Below are positions 1 through 8,429 of a DNA stretch of 64,000 nt, one piece after another. Made by a program: the position numbers and the translations under genes. Source of the DNA: VFMC01 sp050248155. GTDB lineage: Bacteria; Actinomycetota; Acidimicrobiia; Acidimicrobiales; Ilumatobacteraceae. Location of the stretch: contig JBFWSW010000016.1 of the NCBI GenBank assembly GCA_050248155.1, positions 1-64,000 of the forward strand, given 5' to 3'. Position 1 is the first letter of the stretch; each line of letters opens with the position of its first letter. The notes under the pieces were generated by a model. That model made no database searches. It saw only the letters and a list, made by a program, of their open reading frames with translations, and was not told the DNA's origin.

Positions 1-312
1 CACGTGATCACCGACCACCGTGGCGTGGTGTTGCACATGGGACGCACCAGACGGCTGTTCACCGGCCGCGCACGGGACGCGGTGCTGCTGGCAGCGACAC
101 GATGTACCCACCCCGGATGCGACACCGCTTCCGGGGACAGCCAAGCCGACCACCTCCACCCCCACGCCCACGGCGGCACCACCTCCACCACCAACGGCGG
201 ACCCGCCTGCGGCAAGCACAACCGATGGCGCTACACCACCCACACCCGCACCGTCCTCGACGAACACGGCTACTGGCACACGTACCGCAACGACGGCACC
301 GAAGTCGCCTGA
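1..312 (+). CDS. HNH endonuclease, C-terminal part (DUF222/13E12-type), truncated by window edge
   Basis: The reading frame is open from base 1 and ends at 312, so only about the last 103 residues are present. The sequence shows a Cys-His rich HNH/McrA-like core: CTHPGC, then QADHLHPHAHGG, then NGG and a late C-x-x-H (CGKHN). This arrangement is typical of the C-terminal HNH nuclease domain that follows the DUF222 region in actinobacterial 13E12-repeat proteins. Such genes are often multicopy and possibly mobile, but no element boundary is visible here. The catalytic core looks intact. The role in the cell is unknown. Confidence 0.8.
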   Translation, partial: HVITDHRGVVLHMGRTRRLFTGRARDAVLLAATRCTHPGCDTASGDSQADHLHPHAHGGTTSTTNGGPACGKHNRWRYTTHTRTVLDEHGYWHTYRNDGTEVA

Positions 313-361
313 ACGCGCCCGGGGCCTCGGTCGGATGGCGACGTGCATAGGGTTCAGGCCC

Positions 362-1159
362 ATGCACGTCGCCATCGTCACCGGCGCCAACCACGGGATC
401 GGCGCCGCGACCGCCGAGCGGCTCGCCGGTGATGGGGTGGCGGTGCTCGTCGCGTACCTGCGCACGCGTGTGGCGACCGACGACGGCACCCCCGAGCGAT
501 ATCAACAGAACCGGATGACCGACGGCGAGCTCGTCGTCGAGCGCATCCGTTCTGCCGGTGGCACCGCCATCGCAGTGGAGGCAGACCTGCTCGACCCGGC
601 GACTCCGGCGAACCTGTTCGACATCGCCGAGCGCGACCTCGGTCCGGTCGACATCCTGATCAACAACGCCACGGGTTGGTCGTCCGGCGACTCCTTCACG
701 GCGGGCGTGCTCGACCCCGCGGGACGCACCGCGCCAGCGGCATCCGCCGACCTGTTCGACCGCACCTTCGGAGTGGACGCGCGAGCCGCAGCGCTCCTCA
801 TCGCCGAGCTTGCCCGCCGTCACATCGCACGCGGCGCCACGTGGGGTCGCATCGTGGGTCTCACGTCGGGCGGGCCGAACGGGTTCCCGTCGGAGGTCAC
901 GTACGGCGCAGCCAAGGCCGCGCTCGAGAACTACACGATGTCGGCAGCGACCGAGCTCGCCCGGTCGGGCATCACCGCGAACATGGTGCACCCTCCCGTC
1001 ACCGACACGGGCTGGGTGAACGACGACGTCCGCGCGTTCGTCGCGACGAGCACCGACCACGTGCACGTCGCCGAACCCGACGACGTCGCCAAGGTGATCG
1101 CCTGGCTCTGCTCCGACGACGCCGCCATGGTCACCGGCAACGTGATCCGCATGCGATGA
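362..1159 (+). CDS. short-chain dehydrogenase/reductase (SDR), 265 aa
   Basis: Classical SDR. The Rossmann nucleotide motif TGANHGIG lies at residues 7-14, NNAT at 101-104, the catalytic Ser near 169 and the Y-x-x-x-K pair at Tyr181/Lys185. NAD(P)-dependent oxidoreductase of unknown substrate. It has an insertion at about residues 35-55 between the second strand and helix, seen in some SDR subfamilies. I start it at the ATG at 362, because the domain begins at once there; an in-frame ATG at 335 is less likely. It is followed by a convergent luciferase-like gene only 12 bases away. No operon partner suggests a pathway. Confidence 0.88.
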   Translation: MHVAIVTGANHGIGAATAERLAGDGVAVLVAYLRTRVATDDGTPERYQQNRMTDGELVVERIRSAGGTAIAVEADLLDPATPANLFDIAERDLGPVDILINNATGWSSGDSFTAGVLDPAGRTAPAASADLFDRTFGVDARAAALLIAELARRHIARGATWGRIVGLTSGGPNGFPSEVTYGAAKAALENYTMSAATELARSGITANMVHPPVTDTGWVNDDVRAFVATSTDHVHVAEPDDVAKVIAWLCSDDAAMVTGNVIRMR

Positions 1160-1171
1160 CCTGCATCCGCG

Positions 1172-2137
1172 TCAGCGGAAGTTCGGGATCACCTCGCGGG
1201 CGAAGAGCTCGATCGTCTCGGTGCCGGGCAGGTCGCTGGCCCACGGGATGAAGCCGGTGCAACCGAGATCGACGTACTGCTGGATCTTCTCGCACACCTG
1301 CTCGGGCGTGCCGACGAGGTTGCCGGCGCGCCACGACTCGAACGGCTCGCCCCACAGGTTCTTCGAGCCGGCGGCGACGATCTCGGCCTCCGTGGAACGG
1401 ATGAACACCTCGGGTGACCACGTCTTGCCGATCGTCGCCTCGTCGCGCCCGACCGCCTTGCAGTGACCCTTCAGGATCTCGCGCTTGCGGGCCCACTCGT
1501 CGGGCTTGCCACCGAAGTTGCTGTAGTCGGCGTGCATGGCGACGACGCGCAGGGTGAGCTGCTCTCCCCCACCGCCGATCCAGATCGGTGGATGCGGCTG
1601 CTGCAGCGGCTTCGGATCGCAGTTTGCTCGCGAGAGCTTGTAGTAGCGGCCGTCGTAGGTCGTCTCGGGCTGCGTCCACATGCTGCGCACGATCTCGACG
1701 CTCTCGCGCAACATGCCGATGCGATCCTTCGGCTTCGGGAACTCGAAGCCGTACCCGCGGTACTCGATCTCGTACCAACCGGCGCCGATGCCCCAGTCGA
1801 GCCGGCCCCCGCTGATGACGTCGACAGTGGATGTGATCTTCGCCAGCAACGACGGTTGCCGGTAGCTGTTGCAGCCGACCATCTGCCCGAGCCGCACACG
1901 GCTGGTTCGCTGGCTGATCGCCGCCATCGTGGTCCAGCACTCGAACACGGCCTCGTGCGCCGGCCGCGGCACGTTGTGGAAGTGGTCGTACACCCAGACC
2001 GAGTCGAACCCGAGCCGATCGACGAGCACCGCGATCTCGACGGCCTTGTCCCACTTCGCGGCGGCCCCGTCGATGCCGGCCAGCTCCATCTTCCAGCCCT
2101 GCGGCATGAACGTGCCGAAGATGATGTGATCGCTCAT
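1172..2137 (-). CDS. LLM-class (luciferase-like, probably F420-dependent) oxidoreductase, 321 aa
   Basis: Bacterial-luciferase-fold TIM-barrel oxidoreductase. Typical motifs are a start reading HIIFGTFMPQGW, FDSVWVYDHF, the segment RTSRVRLGQMV, and the DWGIGAGWYEIEYRGYGFEFP region that leads into the cofactor site. Actinobacterial members commonly use coenzyme F420, but the cofactor cannot be proven from sequence. The C-terminus carries the usual TPEQVCEKIQQYVDLGCTGFI helix-strand unit. The ATG at 2137 places the conserved first strand directly at the N-terminus; an upstream in-frame ATG at 2194 would add 19 unlike residues. Divergent from the acyl-CoA ligase gene with a 77-base gap that must hold both promoters. 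Confidence 0.88.
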   Translation of the reverse strand: MSDHIIFGTFMPQGWKMELAGIDGAAAKWDKAVEIAVLVDRLGFDSVWVYDHFHNVPRPAHEAVFECWTTMAAISQRTSRVRLGQMVGCNSYRQPSLLAKITSTVDVISGGRLDWGIGAGWYEIEYRGYGFEFPKPKDRIGMLRESVEIVRSMWTQPETTYDGRYYKLSRANCDPKPLQQPHPPIWIGGGGEQLTLRVVAMHADYSNFGGKPDEWARKREILKGHCKAVGRDEATIGKTWSPEVFIRSTEAEIVAAGSKNLWGEPFESWRAGNLVGTPEQVCEKIQQYVDLGCTGFIPWASDLPGTETIELFAREVIPNFR

Positions 2138-2214
2138 CCCGGGCACAGTACGACCCCGTCCGGACGTGTCCGAGCGATTCGTGACATCGGGCACACGTTG
2201 CGTAGCGTCACTCC

Positions 2215-3825
2215 ATGCAGTTCTCCGTCGCCGACATCCACGAGGCGATCGCCGCGTCGAGGCCCGACGAGCCGTGCATCGTGTTCCGCGATCGGCGCCT
2301 CACCTGGGCTGATGTCACCGAGCGGACCCGGCGGCTGGCGAACCACCTGATCGGCTGCGGCCTCGGTCTGCGCGTCGAGCGCGACCGGTTGGGGGGCCAC
2401 GAGAGCGGCCAATCGCACCTCGGCATCTACCTGCACAACGGCAACGAATACCTCGAGTCGATGCTCGGCTCGTTCAAGGCGAGGGTCGCGCCGTTCAACG
2501 TGAACTACCGCTATGTCGCCGAGGAGCTCCGCTACCTCCTCGTCGATGCACGGGCCGAGGCGATCGTCGTCCACAGCCAGTTCGCGCCCACGCTCGCCGA
2601 AGTACTGCCCGAGGTGCCGACGCTGCGGGTCGTCCTCCAGGTCGCGGACGAGTCGGGAAACGACCTGCTGCCCGGTGCCGTCTGGTACGAGGACGCACTG
2701 GCCGCGTCGTCGCCGGAACACCCGCCCGTCACGCCGAGCCCGGACGATCTGTACATCCTCTACACGGGCGGTACGACGGGCATGCCGAAGGGCGTGCTGT
2801 GGCGAACGGGTGACGCGAACATCGAGTGCTTCGGCGGGTCCGAGGCGGAGACGCTCGAGGGCATCGTCTCCGACGCCGCCGGCGGCCTGCGCGCGTTGCT
2901 CGCACCACCCTTCATGCACGGTGCGGGACATTGGATGAGCTTCCGCACGTGGAACTCGGGTGGCACGGTCTTCGTCCAGTCGAACCCCGAGCGGCTCGAT
3001 CCGGTGGACGTGTGGACCCTGGTCGAGCGCGAGTCGCTGAACTTCCTCCTGATCGTGGGCGACGCGTTCGCCCGGCCGCTCATCGACGAGCTCGACCGGG
3101 CCAGCTATGACCTGTCGAGCCTCACGGTGCTGCTGTCCGGTGGTGCTCCGCTGTCGGCCAACTTGAAAGAGGAGCTCCTCGCGCACCTGCCCACGTTGAT
3201 GATCGTCGACGGGCTCGGCTCGTCGGAGGCAGGCGGGCAGCTCGCCCACGTGTCGGTCGGATCGGGCGCGACGACCGGTACGTTCCCGATCTCACCCGGC
3301 AACCACGTGCTGTCCGAGGACCTCGACCGTGAGCTCGCCCCTGGCGAGGACGAGCTCGGCTGGTTGGCCAAGAGCGGCCGACTCGCGCTCGGGTACCTGA
3401 ACGATCCCGACAAGACCGCGCGCACCTATCCCGTGATCGACGGTGTGCGCTACGCCGTCCCCGGCGATCGGGCACGCCTGCGCGCCGACGGCATCATCGA
3501 GCTCCACGGGCGCGACTCGGTGACGATCAACTCTGGCGGCGAGAAGATCTTCGCCGAGGAGGTCGAGGCGGCGATCAAGGCCCACAGCGGCGTGTACGAC
3601 TGCGTCGTCGCCGGGCGGCCGAGCGATCGCTGGGGCAACGAGGTCGTTGCCGTCGTCCGCGTGCGCGAGGGACACCACGTCGACGAGCGATCGCTGCTGG
3701 CAGAAGCCGAGCAGCACATCGCGCGGTACAAGCTGCCCAAGGCGTTCGTATTCGTGCCCGAGATCGTGCGGTCGCCGTCGGGCAAGGCCGACTACCGATG
3801 GGCACGCAAGGTCGCAGCCGGCTGA
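2215..3825 (+). CDS. acyl-CoA synthetase (AMP-binding, FadD-like), 536 aa
   Basis: ANL-superfamily adenylate-forming ligase that should activate a carboxylic acid to its CoA thioester with ATP. The P-loop YILYTGGTTGMPKG lies near residues 180-193. A7/A8-type elements follow (LNDPDKTARTYP, then GRDSVTINSGGEKIFAEEVE), and the C-terminal lid ends with the catalytic-lysine motif SPSGKADYRWA. The region APFNVNYRYVAEELRYLL is characteristic of the mycobacterial-type acyl-CoA synthetase group. Substrate is unknown; steroid, fatty or aromatic acids are possible. Length matches the family. The next gene converges on it 19 bases downstream. Confidence 0.92.
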   Translation: MQFSVADIHEAIAASRPDEPCIVFRDRRLTWADVTERTRRLANHLIGCGLGLRVERDRLGGHESGQSHLGIYLHNGNEYLESMLGSFKARVAPFNVNYRYVAEELRYLLVDARAEAIVVHSQFAPTLAEVLPEVPTLRVVLQVADESGNDLLPGAVWYEDALAASSPEHPPVTPSPDDLYILYTGGTTGMPKGVLWRTGDANIECFGGSEAETLEGIVSDAAGGLRALLAPPFMHGAGHWMSFRTWNSGGTVFVQSNPERLDPVDVWTLVERESLNFLLIVGDAFARPLIDELDRASYDLSSLTVLLSGGAPLSANLKEELLAHLPTLMIVDGLGSSEAGGQLAHVSVGSGATTGTFPISPGNHVLSEDLDRELAPGEDELGWLAKSGRLALGYLNDPDKTARTYPVIDGVRYAVPGDRARLRADGIIELHGRDSVTINSGGEKIFAEEVEAAIKAHSGVYDCVVAGRPSDRWGNEVVAVVRVREGHHVDERSLLAEAEQHIARYKLPKAFVFVPEIVRSPSGKADYRWARKVAAG

Positions 3826-3844
3826 TCGGAGACCGGCCGCAACG

Positions 3845-5248
3845 TCAGCGAGGCGAGATCGGCGTCAGCACCCCGAGCGCGTCCTCCAGCAACTGAGCGA
3901 CGCTGAGGCACCGCAGATCGGCGAATCGCTGCCCGGTCAGCTGCGCACCGACGGGCATGCCGCCGGCCATGCCCACCGGCACCACCGCGGCCGGCAGTCC
4001 GAGCAGGTTCGCGGGCAGCACGGGTCGCAGCAGCTCGAGCGTGGTCCTGGCCGCTGCAGCGTCGACGATGTCGGCGCCGTGGGGGAACGGCGGCTGCGTC
4101 CAGGTCGGTGAGAGCACGACGTCCACGTCCTCGAAGAACCGGAGGAACTCCTTCTCGACCCCGAGCCGCTCGGTGAGCATCGTCCCGAATCCGGTCAGGT
4201 CGGCCGGTGGGACCTCCTCGATGGCGAACTGCAGGAATCGCATCCCGTCAGGTCCCATCACCAGCTCGATGAGCGGCAGGAGCAACCCGATGTCGGTGAC
4301 GAGCAGGGTCGCCCAGAGCTCGAGCGAGCGCTCGTACCCCGGGGGCGTGGACTCGACGACCTGCGCGCCGTGGTCGGCGAGCACGTCGGCCGCGCGGCGG
4401 ATCGCCGTGACGATCTCGGGGTGGGTCGACCCGCCGGGTGGGTCGGCGACGAGCGCCACGCGGATCGGCCGATCGCGGTGCAGGTCCGCGAGGTGCACGG
4501 GGAGCGCGAGCGGGTCGCGCACGTGCGGTCCGGCGACGGTCATCAGCCCGGCGCGCACGTCTGCCACGCAGCGAGCCATCACGCCCTCGACGGCCATGAG
4601 CTGGAACATGATCGAGAAGTTCTCGGGGGGCAACGTCGCCGCGGACGGCACGACGCCGGTCGACGGCTTGATCGACGCGATGCCACAGCAGTGCGCCGGG
4701 TTGCGCAGCGAGCCACCGATGTCGTTGCCGAGCCCGATCGGGCTCATGCCCGTCGCGAGCGCGGCGCCCTCGCCACCGCTCGACCCGCCGGCCGTCAGCT
4801 CACCGTTCCACGGGTTGCGCGTGATGCCGTGCAGCGACGACTCGGTCGCGACCCGGAGGCCGAGGTCGGGCAGGTTCGTCCGTCCGATCGGGATCGCGCC
4901 GGCAGCCTTCATCCGCTCGACGACGGGCGCATCGGTCGGCACGATCGCCTCGGCGAACGCGACGAGCGAGCTCGTCGTGGGGGTTCCCCCGAGGTCGATG
5001 TTCTCCTTCACGGTCATCGGCACACCGTGGAAGGGGCCGAGCGGCCCTCCCGCCGCGACGGCGGCGTCCGCAGCAGCGGCAGCAGCCCGCGCCGTGTCGT
5101 CGAGCCGCCGCACGATCGCGTTCACCGACGGGTTCACCGCGTCGATGCGTGCGAGGTGCGCCTCGACCACTTCGGTGCTCGTCACCTCCCGCCGTGCGAT
5201 CATCTCCCCCAGCTCGAGTGCACCCTTTGCCCACAGTTCGTCGCCCAT
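3845..5248 (-). CDS. amidase (amidase-signature family), 467 aa
   Basis: Amidase-signature hydrolase using a Ser-cisSer-Lys triad. The lysine lies in VPMTVKENID, the Gly/Ser-rich signature in TAGGSSGGEGAALA, and the nucleophile region in GNDIGGSLRNPAH. It should hydrolyse a carboxamide to acid and ammonia; substrate range in this family is broad. It is not a GatA candidate by context, because no gatB or gatC is adjacent. I start at the ATG at 5248: a longer in-frame start at 5344 would run antisense through the start of menG at 5304. Divergent from menG with 55 bases between. Confidence 0.9.
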   Translation of the reverse strand: MGDELWAKGALELGEMIARREVTSTEVVEAHLARIDAVNPSVNAIVRRLDDTARAAAAAADAAVAAGGPLGPFHGVPMTVKENIDLGGTPTTSSLVAFAEAIVPTDAPVVERMKAAGAIPIGRTNLPDLGLRVATESSLHGITRNPWNGELTAGGSSGGEGAALATGMSPIGLGNDIGGSLRNPAHCCGIASIKPSTGVVPSAATLPPENFSIMFQLMAVEGVMARCVADVRAGLMTVAGPHVRDPLALPVHLADLHRDRPIRVALVADPPGGSTHPEIVTAIRRAADVLADHGAQVVESTPPGYERSLELWATLLVTDIGLLLPLIELVMGPDGMRFLQFAIEEVPPADLTGFGTMLTERLGVEKEFLRFFEDVDVVLSPTWTQPPFPHGADIVDAAAARTTLELLRPVLPANLLGLPAAVVPVGMAGGMPVGAQLTGQRFADLRCLSVAQLLEDALGVLTPISPR

Positions 5249-5303
5249 GGCCGACGATGTTGCCACACCTCCTCGTGGGCCTCGACCGGCGTAGCCTGCC
5301 CAC

Positions 5304-6020
5304 GTGACCACCGACGACGTCGAGCGCGCCTGGGACCGCGACACGCTGCCGCAGGGCGCCGAGAAGGTGACCGCGGTGCGCCAGATGTTCGACGCGATCG
5401 CACCTCGCTACGACCTCGTGAACCGGGTGATGACGTTCCGCCTCGACGTGCGCTGGCGCCGGCTCACGGTGCGGGCGCTCGACCTCCGACCGGGCGCGAC
5501 AGTCCTCGACCTGGCGAGCGGCACCGGCGATCTGTGCATCGACCTCGCCCGGGCGGGGGTTCGCCCCATCTCGGTCGATCTCAGCTTCGGGATGCTCGCC
5601 GAGGACCGGTCGGGTGCACCCCGTGTCCAGGCAGACATCCTGCGCCTCCCGATGCCCGACGGCAGCGTCGACGGCGTCACGTGCGGGTTCGCGTTGCGCA
5701 ACCTGGTCGACCTGCCAGCGTTCTTCACCGAGCTGGCGAGGGTGGTCCGGCCGCACGGTCGCATCGCGCTCCTCGACGTCGGCGTCCCGCGCAACCGGCT
5801 CATCCGCTGGGGGAACAGCATCTGGTTCGGCAAGGCCGTGCCGCGCATCGGAGCGCTGCTCAGCGACGGCGCCGCCTACCGGTACCTCCCCCGCAGCGTC
5901 GCCTACCTCCCGAGCGAGCAGCAGATGCTGCACGACCTGCGCGTGGCGGGCTTCGCGGATGCGACGCACCGGCAGCTGTCGGGCGGATTGACCCAACTGC
6001 TGACCGGCACCCGCTCATGA
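5304..6020 (+). CDS. menG: demethylmenaquinone methyltransferase, 238 aa
   Basis: UbiE/MenG-type class I methyltransferase that C-methylates demethylmenaquinone with S-adenosylmethionine, the last step of menaquinone synthesis. SAM motif I is VLDLASGTGD, with typical family segments KVTAVRQMFDAIAPRYDLVNRVMTF near the N-terminus and GFALRNLVD. GTG start at 5304. Its stop overlaps the start of menF in an ATGA junction at 6017-6020, so the two are translationally coupled. The family also includes UbiE, but the menF, menD, menA and menE genes around it make MenG the right call. Confidence 0.93.
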   Translation: MTTDDVERAWDRDTLPQGAEKVTAVRQMFDAIAPRYDLVNRVMTFRLDVRWRRLTVRALDLRPGATVLDLASGTGDLCIDLARAGVRPISVDLSFGMLAEDRSGAPRVQADILRLPMPDGSVDGVTCGFALRNLVDLPAFFTELARVVRPHGRIALLDVGVPRNRLIRWGNSIWFGKAVPRIGALLSDGAAYRYLPRSVAYLPSEQQMLHDLRVAGFADATHRQLSGGLTQLLTGTRS

Positions 6021-7207
6021 CCCTGCGCGCCCACACCGTCGCCCTCGAGGCAGACCTCGCGCTCGAGGACATCGCCGGACCGGACGGGACCCTCTTCGTC
6101 CGCGACGGCGCTGGCTTCGCCGGTCGCGGTGTCGCCGCCCGCGTCGACGCCGACAAGGCCGCGAGCGTGCTCGCCGGCATCGAGCACCGCGACGAGGTCG
6201 GCGGGCGCTCACCGATCGCGATCGGGTCCGTTCCCTTCGAGCCCGCCCGTCAGGCCGAGCTGGTCGTGCCCGCGCTGCTGGTCGGCGCGACGGCCGACGG
6301 CACCCGGTGGGTGACCCGCATCGAGGGTGGCACCGACGCACCGCCCGAGCTCGTCGCAGCCCCGCGCCCGGTGCCGCGCGCCCAGCCGTTCACCGTCGCC
6401 CCGTTGACGCCCGTCGACCGGTACCTCGCAGCGGTCACCCGCGCTCGCGACGCGGTGCGGGACGGCTCGCTGGTGAAGGCCGTCATCGCCCGCGAACTGG
6501 AGGTGACGAGCCCGGACCCGATCGACGTGCACGGCGTCCTCCTGCGGCTGCGCGCGTCGTTCGGTTCGAGCTACCGCTACTCGGTCGACGGTCTGGTCGG
6601 CGCGTCACCCGAGCTGCTGGTGCAGGTCGACGGCAACACCGTCCAGTCGCATCCGCTCGCCGGCACCGCACCCCGCACGGGCGACCCCGACACCGACGCG
6701 CGCATCGCAGCCGAGCTCCTGGCCAGCACCAAGAACCAGGTCGAGCACCGCGTCGTCATCGACATGATCCACGAGACGCTGCTGCCGTGGTGCAGCTACC
6801 TCGACTGGGAGCCCGAACCATCGGTCCTCACCGTCGACAACGTGCAGCACCTGCGCACCGTGATGGAGGGACACCTGAGCGATCCCCGGCCCGACGTCGT
6901 CGAGCTCGTGCGCGCCCTCTCGCCCACCCCTGCGCTCGGCGGCTACCCGCAGGCCGCCGCGCTCCAGCTGATCGCAGAGGCCGAGGGGTTCGACCGCGGT
7001 CGCTACGGCGGTGCTGTCGGCTGGGTCGACGCCGCAGGCGACGGCACGTGGGCGGTGGCGATCCGCTGTGCGGAGCTGTCGCCCGATCGCCGATCGGCAC
7101 GCCTCGTGGCCGGTGGCGGCATCGTCGCCGAGAGCGACCCGCTCGCCGAGCTGGCCGAGACCCAGGCGAAGTTCCAGGCCATGCTGTCGGCGATCGTCCG
7201 ACCCTGA
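6017..7207 (+). CDS. menF: isochorismate synthase, 396 aa
   Basis: Chorismate-binding enzyme that converts chorismate to isochorismate, entry to menaquinone synthesis. The C-terminal chorismate domain shows KAVIARELEV, FGSSYRYSVDGLVGASPELL, the HPLAGTAPR strand, KNQVEHRVVIDMI, and the conserved PTPALGGYPQ with a late GGGIVAESDPLAE. Length is usual for isochorismate synthases. It starts at ATG 6017, overlapping the menG stop by four bases. A salicylate or siderophore role (EntC/DhbC) is excluded only by context. Confidence 0.92.
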   Translation: MTLRAHTVALEADLALEDIAGPDGTLFVRDGAGFAGRGVAARVDADKAASVLAGIEHRDEVGGRSPIAIGSVPFEPARQAELVVPALLVGATADGTRWVTRIEGGTDAPPELVAAPRPVPRAQPFTVAPLTPVDRYLAAVTRARDAVRDGSLVKAVIARELEVTSPDPIDVHGVLLRLRASFGSSYRYSVDGLVGASPELLVQVDGNTVQSHPLAGTAPRTGDPDTDARIAAELLASTKNQVEHRVVIDMIHETLLPWCSYLDWEPEPSVLTVDNVQHLRTVMEGHLSDPRPDVVELVRALSPTPALGGYPQAAALQLIAEAEGFDRGRYGGAVGWVDAAGDGTWAVAIRCAELSPDRRSARLVAGGGIVAESDPLAELAETQAKFQAMLSAIVRP

Positions 7208-7235
7208 TCATCGAGACCGCGAAAGAGAGCTCGAC

Positions 7236-7805
7236 GTGCCGGACACAGTGCCCGACGTGGATCTGCGCGACCAGGACCGGCGGCAACGCTTCGAAGCGGT
7301 CGCCGCGCGCGTCTACGAGCCGCTCCAGCGCTACATCGCCCGGCGCGCCGACCCGTCGAACGCCGACGACGTGCTGGTCGAGACGCTCACCGTCCTGTGG
7401 CGCCGCCTCGACGACCTCCCCGCCGACGATCCGCTCCCGTGGTCGTACGGCGTCGCCCGCCGGTGCGTGGCGAACGCACATCGATCGGGGCGGCGCCAGC
7501 AGCAGCTCGTCGTCCGCCTCGCCAGCCAGCCCGCGCACGTCGGCGACGTCGCGCTCGACGGCGACCCCGAGCTCGACGTCGCGCTGGCGCGGCTGAGCGA
7601 CGCCGACCGCGAGCTCGTGCGCCTGTGGGCGTGGGAAGGGCTCGAGCCGCGCGAGATCGCCGTCGCCCTCGACAGCACGCCCAATGCGATCAGCATCCGC
7701 CTCCACCGGGTGCGGAAGAGATTGGCCGACGAACTGCGAAAGGACCCGATGGGTGCCGGACACGAGATGGGTGAACGGCACGGACGAGGAGAGGAGGCCG
7801 GATGA
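7236..7805 (+). CDS. ECF-type RNA polymerase sigma factor, 189 aa
   Basis: Short sigma-70 family protein. Region 2 covers roughly residues 20-85 (VYEPLQRYIARRADPSNADDVLVETLTVLWRR) and region 4 roughly 110-170 (LSDADRELVRLWAWEGLEPREIAVALDST followed by the helix NAISIRLHRVRKRL). There is no region 1 or 3, which marks an ECF factor. GTG start at 7236 is preceded by an AAAGAGAG Shine-Dalgarno about ten bases upstream. Its end overlaps the next gene by four bases (ATGA), which pairs it with a membrane protein, the usual arrangement for a sigma and its membrane regulator. The gene sits 28 bases after menF, so it may be read through from the menG-menF transcript. Confidence 0.88.
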   Translation: MPDTVPDVDLRDQDRRQRFEAVAARVYEPLQRYIARRADPSNADDVLVETLTVLWRRLDDLPADDPLPWSYGVARRCVANAHRSGRRQQQLVVRLASQPAHVGDVALDGDPELDVALARLSDADRELVRLWAWEGLEPREIAVALDSTPNAISIRLHRVRKRLADELRKDPMGAGHEMGERHGRGEEAG

Positions 7806-8416
7806 ACGACGAGCTGCGACAGCGGATCGCCGGCATCGATCCCGCCCGTGACGTGACCACCGACCCGGTCGACGGCGACCGGGCCAGATCCATCTTGGAG
7901 AACGTCATGTCCGGAACCATCACCCCCATCAACCCACACCACGAAGCCCCCACTCGCCCGTCGCGCCACCGGCGTCGCTGGTGGAGCGCCCTCGCCGGCG
8001 GTGCGGCCGTCGCCGCGGCCGCTGTCGGGGTCGTCGCAGTGACCGGCGGAGGCAGCGCCGATCCGGTCGATTCGCCTCCGCTCGTGCTCGCGGTCCCCGC
8101 CCCCGACGCGATGGCGATGTGCATGGCGATCGACGCGACCATCTTGTCGGGAGCCGAGCAGGCCTTCGGCGGCACGGTCACCGAGGTGGCCGACGGCAGC
8201 GTCACGATCGAGGTCGACCGCTGGTACAAGGGCGGCGACGCCTCCACCGTCCAGCTGACGACCCCGCCCAACTTCACGGCTGCACTCGACGGCGTCGACT
8301 TCGTCGCCGGCGGGCGCTTCCTGGTCACCGCCACCGCCGGTCAGGTGAACAGCTGCGGCATGAGCGGCCCGGCGTCGCCGGAGCTCGAGCAGCTGTTCGA
8401 GCAGGCGTTCGGCTGA
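7802..8416 (+). CDS. membrane-anchored protein paired with ECF sigma (possible regulator), 204 aa
   Basis: The N-terminal 55 residues are cytoplasmic-looking and begin MNDELRQRIAGIDPARD, a common opening for actinobacterial proteins encoded just after ECF sigma genes. A single hydrophobic segment (about residues 60-82, WWSALAGGAAVAAAAVGVVA) follows, then an extracytoplasmic domain of about 120 residues with two cysteines (near 103 and 184). There is no H-x3-C-x2-C zinc anti-sigma motif, so it is not a classical ZAS anti-sigma factor. Overlap with the sigma gene (ATGA) implies coupled production. Control of the sigma factor is inferred from context only. Confidence 0.75.
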   Translation: MNDELRQRIAGIDPARDVTTDPVDGDRARSILENVMSGTITPINPHHEAPTRPSRHRRRWWSALAGGAAVAAAAVGVVAVTGGGSADPVDSPPLVLAVPAPDAMAMCMAIDATILSGAEQAFGGTVTEVADGSVTIEVDRWYKGGDASTVQLTTPPNFTAALDGVDFVAGGRFLVTATAGQVNSCGMSGPASPELEQLFEQAFG

Positions 8417-8429
8417 ACCCGCTCGCGGC

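Noticed and set aside
1..312. Insertion sequence or transposon end at the HNH gene
   Set aside because: No terminal inverted repeat or target duplication is visible, and the HNH type is common as a chromosomal gene in this group.
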